A stretch of DNA of 64,000 bases from Tyto alba (lineage: Eukaryota > Chordata > Aves > Strigiformes > Tytonidae): the NCBI RefSeq assembly GCF_018691265.1, contig NW_024881313.1, positions 17,601,518 through 17,665,517 of the forward strand, in the 5' to 3' direction. Numbering within the stretch: the first letter of the stretch is position 1; every line of letters begins with the position of its first letter. Shown here piece by piece: positions 13,501 to 26,300 of the stretch. A program made the translations under genes and the position numbers. The notes beneath the pieces are model-generated. The model did no database searches and was not told the origin of the DNA. It saw only the letters and a list, made by a program, of their open reading frames with translations.

Positions 13501-16280
13501 GTCGTCTGCTGCTTAACCTGTGGCAGAGAAACTGGCCAAAGAAATTTCTTAAAGTGGTACCTTGTGCTATCCTTTTCTTATGGGAACTGTAAATAACACT
13601 TTCTTGCTGCAGTAAATACTTCTCAACAGCAATAGAGACGTTATTATGCTTGTCACCAGAATATTGTAGGTTCCGGGTCAGCTTTGATCGGTGTTTTGTA
13701 TTATTCTCATTTTTATTATGATTCTTCTATTTGGTATGCTATTTCTTTCCATGCTTTCAAGATTAGTAGTTACACCCCTTTTTTTTCCATTTGTATCCCT
13801 CCAGCTTTTTCTAGGGTCTTAATTAGTAGCTCTATAGTCTGAACTTGGACTGTAAGGCTATTCTGGTGGCAAATCAGGTTATGACAGTAAAAATGAAATG
13901 GTTTGCAAAATCTCCCAAAGAATGTCTCATCATCAGTTATGGAACACAAGTCAAAAAATGTTCTATGACGTTGTCCAGAAGTAATAGATTTCGATACTTG
14001 GTATATGTCAAGTTAAATTTATTGCAAGAACATCACATTCTTCATTGGTGCCAGAAAATGCATATGTTCTAGGAACAGTATAGACTATTCATCCAAATAT
14101 TGGGATTCAAGGAAAGTTCTAATCTGCTGCTACACGCTCTTTTGAAATCTGCACCAAGTGGATGTATTTGCTGCCTACACAATGTATGGCAAGTGGTATG
14201 ATACAGCACACAAGTAGTCAATAAACTGAGGCCAGGCTTTTGAATTTCTGAATAAAATATTTGAATTCTCTTAGTTTGAAGTTAAGAATTTACGACAGCA
14301 CAAGGACATTTTGATGAACCTAGCTTCACAGACACAGCTAGATGCTCATCATTTGAGTGAAGGCATGCCAGTTTGGGGATCCTGAAATAGCTCTGTGTAC
14401 GTTTCTGTTTATGCATTATTCAGCTTCCAACCCCATTTTAGCAGAAAATTAACGTTAAGTTGGAAAGCCATTAAAGTGAAGACACCTAGCACAAGGACCT
14501 GGAACCTTCACCTGACTTGATCTGAAGAAACACAGGTCTCAGGGTAAAATCAATACCTCTTACATATTCCTGTTTATTTCTGAATTAATTCATCTTTGCA
14601 TCCATGGACCGCAGACTGTCAGGTGGCCATGCTCATCACAACAAGCATCAACTACTAGCAAGCTTCTTGACTGAGCCAGAAGTGTGATAGCATTGTATCT
14701 CACTTTAGACAAGATCCTTGCTTTGAGTCCCCAGCTAGGAGCACACAAGCTGACAGATATGGCTTCAGTAAAAAAACATTAAAATAAGTGAAAAGAAACT
14801 CACTCACATAGACATTCAACAGCGCCCTTGCTCTAAACAATCACATGAATTCCCATAAACTGTAATTAAGAAATACAATACAAAGAGGTTAGGTCCTAGC
14901 CCTTGCAGTTCATTGACCTCTCAAGATAAGCAATTAAAATGAACTTAACTCACATGCTCAGGAGTTTAATGTTAACTACAATGTTCCCTCTCCCTTGCTC
15001 CTTCTAATTTTCATTTGATGTGTCTTAAAAAGGAGATGAAGACAAGAATCACTTTAAAGCCAGTAATTGTTTCTTGATGTTAGACCCGCTGTCAAATTAG
15101 CCTCAAACAGAAAACTTTGATGAGATTTGCCCAACTATTAAGGCTATTAGTTGAAACTTGAAATTGATTTATTTTGCCTATTACATTAACCTTCTCTTGC
15201 ACATTCTGTGGTTTATTACATAGGGCATAATAAAAGCAACTTGATATTTAAACATGTTAAAAATGAACATAAAAGACATCTTGTTATATGCCACATGTTA
15301 TTGTAATAACAAGTTGACAAAGACTTCATAAGGATGTTCAGTGCTAACAATGAAACAGAATATTTGTAGTAGTGACGCAGTAGAAAATTAATTTGATGGC
15401 ACTGCAGAGAACAAATGTAATTAGTAATAAGCAGGCTTTACTTTGAAAATTTATGAGATATATGACCTGCAATGCAAAGATATGTGAACTGAAAAGAAAT
15501 GTTCTTGTGATTGTGAGACAGGGCAGAATGAAATCCATTTGTTTTGCCCATTTATCTAAGACTGTTATAATTAGATTGATATATTAATATCAACTAGGAA
15601 AGCTCCGAGCTTGAATGTGAAAGAATTTCCGTAACTAGAGAAGGGACAATTGGCAACCCTGCCATTAATAACAGGGAATTATTTCATAAAAATCGAATGC
15701 TAATTTAAATACACGACACTTTTGCACAAGAACGTAAGAGCAGAATATGAGCAATAATTCTATACATACTAAGCTGTAGGTGTTTTGCCAGGAAAAAGCA
15801 CATGCTCTTCATCAGCAGAAAGTGTATCCTGAATTTCAGCATAGGGTCCATATGTCTGCAGACCTTGTATTTCAATCAGAAAGATATCTCAGTACAAACA
15901 TACAAATTCATGAATCCAAAATGTATTTATACTCAATTTCTCCTGTGTACAAAAGACATCCTTGAAATGTCATCTTCTCCACTTTCTATTTTCACAAACA
16001 ACCTCTCAAAAAAACCCACTGATCCAATAACATAGGTCAGAAAATAAAACACCAGCTTAATTTTATTTTTTTTTTTTAAGTGCCTAGAGTCAACTTTTTT
16101 TTTCTCCTTAAGAAAAGTCTCTATGGGGAAATACTGTGTGTGAACAAATGTGCTCTAACTTTGGTATCTAGAGGGGCTAGACCCCAATTTTGGGAGGCAG
16201 GCAGGCCAGACCCATGCAGGGAGGCAGTTCCCTTGTGATGTTAGGCAGACACATGTGCCTCAAGTTTCTCTGTCCTCTGC
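10521..16280. other. non-coding stretch with possible conserved-element block
   Basis: AT-rich unique DNA. The interval 11200-11275 is a TA/CA-rich degenerate low-complexity patch. A 109-codon minus frame at 11414-11743 has no recognisable domain. The 14850-15730 block is rich in TAATTA-type homeodomain cores and is discussed as a finding. No gene, LTR or CR1 copy was recognised. Confidence 0.55.
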
Positions 16281-16320
16281 ACCACACGCAGGCATGCACA
16301 CGCACATACACACACACACA
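16281..16320. repeat. CA-rich microsatellite
   Basis: A CA-rich tract with interruptions (CACACGCA, GCACACGC, CATACA) ends in a pure alternating CA run at about 16308-16320. It is short and interrupted, so probably only weakly variable. It forces a run of Val/Cys/His-like residues in any overlapping frame, which makes local reading frames look spuriously long. Confidence 0.85.
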
Positions 16321-18899
16321 GATGCAGAGGCATGGTTCAGGCTCTACACACTCTCTGTTTGTGGGTGAGGGCACAAGTGGCAGGAGCAGTTGTTAAAGCA
16401 GCTGAAGTGCTGGTCCCTGGGTGCACTGATGGAAAGGGAGACCTGCAGAAGGAGTCCTGCACATCAGACGCAGTCCCTGAGCTGCCAGCTGGACCATGTT
16501 TCTCCATGATACCAGCAATGCAGGAGGAAAAACAGAATCACAAAAGTCATCTTCTACTCCACCATCAGCCTATTCATGCAGAAGCTGAGTACCAAGAGGG
16601 AGAAGCACTCTGACAAGAAGACAGTTTTTTCTTGATTTCTCAAGCATCACTCACAGACAGTGTTTCTAAGGCTTCTGAGTATGATGAAGGTTATTGGTAC
16701 TCACTGTACCATTTGCAATTACAAAATGTCACTACTCAGTATTTTTCCCATGTTCCCCTTTCCTTGCTGCAGTCTGTGATTAACACTTGATGTTTCAAGA
16801 GAATAACCAGCCTGCACTTACTGTTTTGCTTTCATATTTTTCTCCTTGTTTATCTTGCTGTATTCCTGAAATTGCTTTGCTGTTTGGGGACTTAGAAAAA
16901 TCTGGTTCCTTGGTGGCATTATAAAACCAGCTTAGCTGGGCTTCCTGGCACTCTGACAGACAGAGTGAACTCAGACACAACGTGCCTTCCAAGTGATTCA
17001 CTGCAGGTATGCGAGTGGTTATCTTAAATGAATAAGGTTGTGGGGTTGTGTCCTCCCGGCTGACCTGCCAGCAGGCTCATGTTGGGAGCATGCATGCCAG
17101 CAAGGCTGCCATCAGGGACATCATGCTGCTCCTTAAAATAAGCTCTAAGAATCTAAAGTAATGTTGTAGTGCTCTGCATGTCCTTAGCACACACCATATA
17201 CCATCAGTGCGAATAGGTGGATTTTTCCATTTATAAACCCAGGTCAGGATTCACATATATGACACATAAATTAGGGTAAGGAAAGAAGAAAAGTATCCTG
17301 TTGACAACTGCACGGCTTAGAATAGCGTCAGAGCTCTGAAACCAGGAAGAAAACAACATGAATATTCAGTCACATTTTCAAACAGTCTGCCTTCGACCTT
17401 GTTTAACTTTCCATGAACATTTGGAAAAATCCTAACACCTTATTTTACTATTATCAATATTCATATAAAGCAAGTACTAAGTTTTTATGCTCAAATATTT
17501 ATAGAAAGTGAATTTTCTGTTTGTTTTTCATAAACATTAGTATCAGACTCTTGGTTGTTAGAATTAGTACCGCACCATCAGGAAACAGAACGCCGTATGC
17601 CTTACACAACCAGTCACAGTTAAACGATACAGACAATACACTAAAAGAGATCTGTAGAGCACATGAATCATATAATAATAGAGCAAATCTGCAGAAACAG
17701 TCAACTGTATATAGGCTTTCTGTCAATGGAGAAAAGGAGCAAAATTTATCAAATTCAATCTAAGTATGAATTATTCAACCAGCTCTTTTTGCAGACTTGC
17801 CTTTCAGCATTATTATTTTTCATGTTAGACTATACTAACTCACTTTATGCAAGTTAGAAAGCATCTGATCTATTATTTTTATAAATTATTTTATCACGGT
17901 GATAATACTGAGGGCTTCTATTATTCTGGTACTAATAAATGGTTAAGAAACATACTTGTCCTGTAGAGGCAATAGAGAAAACCAAATAAGAATGAGAAGA
18001 CGGGAACATTATTGTCTCCATTTTACATAAGATAAAATAAAACCTTTTAAAAATCAAACATTACCAGGTTCTTAGATAACACGGTGATAGATCTAAAGAT
18101 TCATCATAGATCTCCTAATTACTAATAAGGTGCATGTGCCAGATTCCATTTTCCCATATAGATATATTTTATAGTAAATTTTTATGATCCATTTTATCTT
18201 TTCCACACTGTATACCCTAATGGGATTTTGGAGCTCATTTCCAAAGTCAGCTAGATGCATGGGCAGGCCCCTTTTCGGACTGCGGCTGCACATCTTTGCG
18301 AGCCCTGCTCATTAGATTTATGCAGACAGAAACAGCCCTGTAACCAGATTCAGCCAACACAGCTGAAGCACCAGGCTCATGCAAAGCGCCAGCTGACTCA
18401 GAGAGGCTTCAGAAGGGTGATGCAGAACAGCAAAACCAGTGCTGAATGGGGAAGGAGGCACTGGAACTTGAGTGGCCAAGTCTGTACCCTCATTCAGATC
18501 TGGCCTTCAAAAGCAATTTCTGGAGTAATTTCCATGTTGCCTCTTCAGTAGCTTCATTGTGATTCTGTTAAAAATTTCCCTTTGCAAAAATTTCTGTCAC
18601 AAGTTAAAAACCACCATTGTATGATAGTCTTGGCACATTCACCTTTTTTCAGCTAGATGCTTATGATTTTGGACAGTATTTCCCATAAGATGTTTCTTGA
18701 TCCACATTTTTACTATCCCCAAATCATGTTCAATTTTGATTCTTCAAAAAAAAAGATATTTTTAAATCTTAACTCTGCACTGATGGGCATACATATTCAA
18801 TGCAAGATCATAAAATCTTACAATACAGCCCTGTAGACTTTCATTGCTAAGACCATTTTTGTTAAGGTTCAGGAAGAGGCAGTGACTGCCTCCCTGGGT
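16321..18899. other. non-coding stretch
   Basis: Unique, mostly AT-rich DNA. A short phrase near 18010-18045 (CTCCATTTTACATAAGATAA) recalls the antisense 'ccattttacagataaggaaa' portion of MIR-type SINEs but is too short to call. No coding gene was recognised. Confidence 0.5.
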
Positions 18900-19212
18900 C
18901 ACAGAATCATAGAATGATAAAATGGTGTCAGTTGGAAAGGACCTTAAAGATCATCTAGTTCCAACCCCCCTGCCACGGGCAGGGACCCCTTCCACCAGCC
19001 CAGGTTGCTCAAAGCCCCGACCAACCCGGCCTTGAACCCTTCCAGGGAGGGGGCAGCCACAGCTTCTCTGGGAAACCTGTGCCAGTGCCTCAACACCCTC
19101 ACAGTACAGGATTTCTTCCTTACATCTAATCTGAATCTACACTCTCTCAGTGTAAAGCCATTACCCCTTGTCCTACCACTACATGCCCTTGTAAGAAGTA
19201 CCTCTCCAGGAT
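18900..19212 (-). mobile_element. CR1 LINE, 5'-truncated 3' end
   Basis: The plus strand begins CACAGAATCATAGAATG, the reverse complement of the short octamer-like tandem repeat that ends avian CR1 elements. It continues through blocks that match the CR1 3' end almost word for word: GGACCTTAAAGATCATCTAG, CCAACCCCCCTGCCACGGGC, AGGTTGCTCAAAGCCCC, GTGCCAGTGCCTCA, and ATTACCCCTTGTCCTACCAC. The copy is therefore inserted in minus orientation, with its 3' end at 18900 and 5' truncation near 19212, which is the usual fate of CR1 insertions. Divergence looks moderate, making this the youngest CR1 copy in the window. No poly(A) tail is expected for CR1. Confidence 0.96.
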
Positions 19213-19980
19213 CTATTTGACTTTTACATTATGGGACAGCACTTCTAACCACAGAGGAGAGTTATTTTGGTAGCAGATCAGAATCCCAATTTACAAAGAC
19301 TGTGCTACAGTCAAACGCCTTCTCATACTGGTGAATTCCATTGTGTTTGCATAGTGCTTATTTTTAGCTGCTGTCACTGAAGTTATTACTAGAGACAACA
19401 TAGGTTCAAAATGTCCCTTGCACTTAAGCAAAAATAAATGTTCCCTGAGATTCCCTGCATTAGGTTTTTTGCATTTTTTTTTTCTCCAGGCATAAGTGCC
19501 TTCCCAATCAGTCATCTGAAATCAGCCTTGTTGATATCACGTGTTTGTAAAAGTCACGATTCTCATTCCAAACTTTTACAGTCTCTACATCTTTGTAAAT
19601 TCTGACTTTTTTAAGAGTGGGTTTTTTTACATGTAGCCCAAATCTCATTTGGGAGTTCGTTTTATTTTAATGCACTTCACATTTCTCAAATAAGCTTCCT
19701 AATTTCCACCCGTAATGAGTATATTATCCAAGTAACAGATCACTCTATTAAAACTGTTATTATGCAGTCTGCCGAAATGCTGAAAGATTGCTAGCCATTG
19801 ATGAAAGCTGTCTGACAAGAACAGAAATAGGGAGAATTAAATAGTATGTAGATTCAATCAAATATAAAGCATTAAATATTCACTGAGCAAATTGGTCATT
19901 ATTCAACAAATACTTTATTTATCTGCAATTAAATAAAGTAAGAATAATTTTTCCATTGCGCCTGCGAACACATTTGGAGT
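19213..19980. other. non-coding spacer between two CR1 copies
   Basis: Unique AT-rich DNA separates the young CR1 from the older one. It contains short T- and A-rich runs (about 19474-19484) and no recognisable gene or repeat. Confidence 0.5.
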
Positions 19981-20372
19981 GCTATAGCTGGAAGGGACCT
20001 AAAGAGGCCATATGACCTGTTCTCTTATCTGAAGGCAGGATCTACCACACTTATATCTGTCCAGTCCAGCCTGATAACGTGTTACTAAAGACTGCCAGTG
20101 ATGGAGACCCTCACAACTTCTTCATTTTCCAAACCCACTGATCTTTACCATTATAAGGATTTTCCTAGTATTTAATCCCATAATGCAATTTTAGGACATT
20201 AGTTCTTGTCTATCCACCATTAACATGGGCACCACATTATTACTTGCCCTGATTATAAAAGCTTTTTCTGTAACTGTTTTTCTGAGCTGTTAACATGTCC
20301 ATTTTAATTTTCAGACTAAGGCTCCATTTTTTCCATTCTTCCTCCCAAGCCATGCTTTCAAGGTCTCTAGGA
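19981..20372 (-). mobile_element. ancient CR1-family LINE fragment (3' region)
   Basis: On the plus strand the order of blocks follows antisense CR1. GCTGGAAGGGACCTAAAGAG comes first, then GAAGGCAGGATC, CAGTGATGGAGACCCTCACAAC, TTTTCCTAGTATTTAATCCC and TTCTTGTCTATCCACCAT. Later come CTTTTTCTGTAACTGTTTTT and TTTCAGACTAAGGCTCC, then CCATGCTTTCAAGGTCTCTAG. It is far more diverged than the copy at 18900 and lacks the terminal octamer repeat, so it belongs to an older CR1 subfamily. Minus orientation. Boundaries are approximate because decay blurs them. Confidence 0.82.
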
Positions 20373-23300
20373 TGGAAAGAGTCTGTCATAAGTCTAGCAG
20401 ACTACATTTCTGTCTCTACAGCATGATACCTTCCTATAATGTAATAAACTATAGGATTTTGTGAAACAGAGGGGGTTTTTTCCAGTGTTTTGCTTAATTG
20501 GCAGTTTCCTGAATGATCCCTGCATCTCTGCCCATGTAAAGGTTAGACTCAGCACTTTCTCTGATAGCTCTAGAAAATGTTGTCCACCACTAATAAACGA
20601 GAAGCTCAGATTACCATGACACTTGGATAAAACAGAAGTGCTGGCTGGGGCAGCGCCAGTGTGGTGGCTGCACCAGCCGCCCAACCTGTGGGGTAGGACG
20701 GTGAAATGGAGTGGCTGGGCTCGGCTGGAGGCAGCACCACCTGGCATGTGGGTCTGTGCTCTCCCACAAGCCTGCTGCACAGGGATAGTTATGTGCCATT
20801 TCCACTCAGACTTACCAGGACAGTGCTAATCAAACCTTTCAGCACCCCCTTCCCTCTCCTCCCTGGGCACCATCCTGCTCCTCCTGCATACAGCTATGAG
20901 GAGCTGTGGCTGAATGTGACCATCAGGGCACAGAGGCACAGGGCGCTTCCACTGCAGCAGCCTACTGCACAGCTGCTGCCAGCCCTGCCAGCTCAGGAGA
21001 AAGTTCACCCTCTACTTCCAATCACTTCCCTGTGTCTTTGCCTGTGATCATATGGTGCAATTCTTTTCCTGTTTGCTTTTCCTCTGCAATCTTTTTAGGA
21101 TTCCAGTGCTAAGCAGTGCCTGCTTTTAGTCACAAAATGCATTAGTGGCTCTGTACGGATCATAGTGGAAATGATTTTGTAGCAAATGACAGTCATGAGG
21201 GAAGCATAAGGAATTATTTTGGGGAAATAACTGTCATAAGGGAGTCACTCGTGCTATTGCTCAAGTGTTTTTAGTACCCAAGAGCAGGCAATGTGAGGTA
21301 AAAGCTTTTTGTGCATTGGAAGCAGTACTATAAGGAACATAAACAGCTACTGAATATATTAACGGCAGGTCATCTATACTTCTCTCACTATGTAATAACT
21401 ACTATGTTATAAATGTCAATTAGTGCAATCAGTTCACATGAAGACTGATCTGCTCCATCACTGAAGTCTTTGAGAGGGACATATATAACCTGTAGGGTTA
21501 CTGCTACCTATGACAGCTGCTGTAAGGCGCGTATTGCCAGCTCTGCCAAAAGATGCAGGAAGCCTCGTGAGAGGGTGAATGTCAGGGAGGAGCAGTGGCT
21601 GCTGCCAAACAGTGCTGCTGCTGAAATGTTCCAAATGCAAGATCAGTACTTGCATGTACATTGAGATTTCTCACCCCTGCTTCATTCTCAGAGCTTTAGA
21701 AGTGCCCAAACCTGCTCCTCAGTTGTTTTAAAGAAAGGTTTAAATGTGCTGCAGTGCTTGCATGAAGTCACTGATTTCACAGGGCACACAGAGCTGCAGA
21801 GCTCTCTGCAAAGGCAGATCCACCCATGCACTGAGGGTCATGGAGATGGAGACCCAGTTCTCCCACCACAGCCGGGCTGTGGGATGGCGAGGGGCATTTC
21901 CACCTTGCTGGTGTGGGAGCAGCCTTCAGATAGCCCTCCGCTGCGGCACTCGAGCACAGGGGGGACAGCTCAACCTTTTATCAAAGGGGACAGGCGTTGT
22001 TTCGAAGATAAATGGCTTTGAGAAGAAGGACTCTTCTTTGCAGTGAGTAGACATTTAGTGCTACTCTATAAGCTGAAACGCTACTTCCTTCCATGGGGTG
22101 CATTTTGAAGCAAAATGTAAAAACAGTTTCCTCCTGAAAAAGGTACCTGTTTGGTATTCCCTAAGCAACTGTGAAGTCCCTTTCACAGGAGATATTGCTC
22201 AGAAAAGATTTATGAAATGTGGCAGGGCAACATCAAGGCCTTAGAACCATTAATTTTAAATGCCTTTCCCCTTCATCCTCCTGTGTAAATTGCTGAGCAA
22301 TCATGATTTCTTCTTACCTTCTGCTCTCAGTGATACAGCTCATGTCATGCCAGGATCACAGTTCCATGACATTAATTATACACAACCAAGATACACTTTT
22401 TATTTTGTGCCCAAAATGGAAAATAGTGCAAAGGAGCACAGGAGACGCTGGCTGTGCTTAGGGAATTTCATTTCAGCTCTCTACTTTTATTTTTTAAAAA
22501 AACCCCTATGGCTTGAGAGATCTTTCATTTTGAAAGCAGTAAAGGGGTCACTGCTACATTCAGAGCTGCTTATGGTAGAATGACTTAAAATATAGAATAA
22601 TAACAGTAGAAGAAAATTTCTTAGGCCTGCTTACTTTTGTGTAACTGAGGGTAGACGACATGGCCAAGATAACAATCTGACCCTAACCTAACCCCCTAGA
22701 TGCAATAAAATTGAGCCATATAACTCAGATGTAAGAGATCTAGAGCATCAGGTCAGCAAGTCTGTCTCTTCCTAGTGCAGGACTGTGGCACCTGGTACAT
22801 CCTTGCAGCGTGAACAAGTTGCATCGTTTTAACTACAAATTTACATTATCAGGTTTTACCCATATATCAACAGCTGCAAAAAAAAAAAAAAAATATTGTA
22901 ATGCATTACTCTAAAATAACTATGTTGTAGAGAAAGAGACCTTTGTGGGGCCAAATTCAGATGCTCACCCAGAGCAAGCTGGAAGTGGCACGGAGAGCAG
23001 CTGACCAGGCACCACAGGCACAGGGCCATATTTGTGCTTGCTCTCTCCAGCCCAAATGCAGCAGCCCCTGAGCAGTCTTCACTGGATCAGCATGGGAACA
23101 GTTTTCAAGATCTAGTGTGTCCCCTGAGACATCTTTGCCTAGGATACAGCTTACACGGAGTATAATCCTACACGGAGTACCAACTCATCCAAATGCCCTG
23201 AGGGTACTGGGTGGGGGAAGGCCCCCAGCAAAGCTGAGAAAAGCATCTTAAACATCTGGTACCACAAAGCAGCTACACCCCATCCATAGTCCCACAGGCT

Positions 23301-26300
23301 CACACAGAGACCAGCACCAGCGAGGTCCCGCTGCTCCCACAGACACAACAGGAACCTGCAAGAAGAAAACAGTAACCTGGGATGTTCCCATAGGATAGGC
23401 TATACAGCTCACACAGGTTGGCAGACCCCCAAGCACATACATGTCTGATCATGATTCTCCATGTCTCAGTGCTGGGGATCTACACAGAGGTATATATAGC
23501 TCTATAGTATCCTTCACTCTGCGCATGGTATGAATGGAGAATGAAATATTTTTGCTTCAGCAGCCATGGCCATCTAGACAACACCACACTACTTTCTACC
23601 TGAACTCCTCTTTCAGTCCTGCCAACCAGTATCCAAGGGTACTCTGTCTGGCAAGTGAAGAGTGGTGCTTGCAAACAGAATTAGATACTTTCCAGATGAG
23701 GTTTAAAAAAATAAAAAGAAATTACATACTTCACAGCTTTCTACAAATCTGTTTGGCCTGTTCTGAAGAAATACTGGTGACTTTTAATTGCCTTTCATAC
23801 AAATATTTTCCAAACAGTTCTTTATTATTTGTGGAGTCTCTAAAGCTTTTGCCTTCCTTTAACACTGTGAGCTTAATGAAACTTTGCAATTGATTTATGA
23901 ATTCAGGTTTAGCATGGCATTTTATGAATGTGACATTTCCATACACATGAAATCCCAGGCACTGACGATACAGCGATCTATTAGTGATTTATATTCTATA
24001 AAAGAATATGAGGAAGGACTATAATGGCATAAAAAGGAATCACACATAGCCAAGACCTGGGCTATTGAAATATCTAATGAAATTTCTTAAAATATGTAAG
24101 TAGCCCATGGGAAAAAATAGAGAATGACTAGACCATCCTAATAAACCATTCATTAGAAATGGTTACAAAGTTTTGTTTATTAGGGGTTTTTTCCCCACCT
24201 TGCTGATACGTGTCCCATTAAAGTTTTCTGCTAGAAAAAAAAAAGTTATTTTTTTCTCCCCCAAAATTTAGATATGTTTCCTTAGAAAAATTGGTGTGAG
24301 ACTCCTACGTGTGTGCCCAAAAGTCCCACACGCACTTTGCCAGACAGCTTGGCTGCCACCAATGCTGGCTGTGACCGGTGTCTCCATGCCCCATCACAGC
24401 CCGCGCTGGAGCTCAGGGGAGGAACGCGAGGGCAGCCAGCACGGGAGCGCAGGAGCAGGAGGAGAAATCCTGCCAGCAGTGTAGGGGGGACCCAGCCCAG
24501 GACCAGGACAAACCGAGCGGTGCAACCTTCCCCCACCCTCAGCAGAGGCAGCAGATCCCAGGCATAGTTCAGGCCTGGAGATAGCAACTGTTCTAGGGAA
24601 GGGCAATTATTTATGGTAGAGAAAAAATTCAACTGCAGAGCATTCAACCTCAGTTTTTGTACTTGTGCCTGTGTACTTTATCTCAACAAGGCAATATTTA
24701 AGAATCCTTCAACTTTTCAAGAGCAACCAGTTATTCTCTGCAATCACACAAGACTAACCAAATTCAGTATCTAATGAAAACAACAAATGCAACAGTTGCG
24801 TTATGCCAGTTTATCTATGTTAAGCTATTACTGCATCCTTTATTCCTTGCTTGTATTTAGGGATTATTTATTAGTGGCTCATTCTTTCTTGTTCTAATGC
24901 GCTTGATAAAGTTGTCCATTTCTGAGGAAAAAAATTAAAAGAGCGTAAATGCCATTTACCACCTCGCATACACCATTGGTCACTTCCAAGCTCAAAGCAC
25001 CCACCACCAGTCCTCTCGCCTTGCTGCTCAGGCTTGGGCACTCCTAATGCAACGAGTCAGGGACATTCTGACTGCCACTGATCACACTAGAGAATGGCAT
25101 TTAGACTGAAGAAAAACAGCTAGCTGTTCTTCAACTTTGAGTAGACCTATTCCTATGGAATATAAAACCGGAGCTTTGAGTAGTAAAACAAAGAGAAGAC
25201 CCACTGACTACTGAAAAACAGCTGCCTTGCAATATTCCCCAGGCTGACTATTGCTCTGCTGGGGACACTATACAGTCCACTGAATCCTGGAAAATTCAAA
25301 AAGCTTGAGTAAGAACTTTAGAGAGCTCAAACAAAAGAAGAATGCAGAGCAGAACCAAAGAACACAAGGATTTTGTGGTGTTTTGAGTACTCAGAACAAA
25401 TTAATAGATTTGAATGCAAAAGAAGTAGCCATGGTAATTTGTCACCTGGTCTCTTTCTATAACCATAGGCATAACACTGTAATAATAGAGAATCTCTCCA
25501 GTTCCTCCATAATTCCTACATAAAGTCCAACACTTGTAATTACATTTCTTTGTATTGGGATCATATCTTCAGTAGAAAATCTAGCACTACTCTGACAAAA
25601 CTGCACCAGTACTTATCTTTGTTCTTTAAAAGTGCTAAAAATACTTATTTAAAGTTTGAATTTCACAAGCCACAGCTTCCAGGCATTGGTTTATTTTCTG
25701 CTGTTTGCTAAATTAGAAAGCTTTCAATTATCCATTGAAAAGGTGAATCTACCCATGCGCGTATGTTTGTGGGGAAGACAAGGAGATTTTTATCTTCAAT
25801 CTAAGATAATTGTGTTATTTAACAAAATATAGGTAGTATAGAAAAGGAGAAAAGTATTATATTCAGAGCATTTCTCCAAGATTCCCTTCAGAAATAACTG
25901 GTAACATATCACAACTGATTTCATGGACTCGGTATGGTATTATTATGAATTTTTTTTGTGTATGTGTTACCTAAGAGAGAAAAAAAACATCATTTTTCTC
26001 ATGATAATGCAGAACAAAGTCACTCCTAACCATGATGGGACTCATGAAAATGCTCTCCCCTCATTATCCTATCATGAAACACCGGCTTATTATAATTAAA
26101 AAGCATATTCTCATGAGTAAACCTATTGCAATACTGTTAACTCACAGATCTTTCATACAAATTTGTGAAACGTTTATTAATGTACAACACTGACAATTTT
26201 TGTTTTGGTGTCAAGGTGCAGTATCAAATACAAACTTCAAAAAAGAAGAATGCAAATCAAAGTCATTAGTGTTTTAATTTTTTGCAGCCAAGTTTTGCAA

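Noticed and set aside
20394..20780. Longest open frame in the window (128 codons, minus strand)
   Set aside because: It lies in a GC-rich patch where stops are rare, overlaps open frames on the other strand, and shows no domain, signal peptide or family resemblance.
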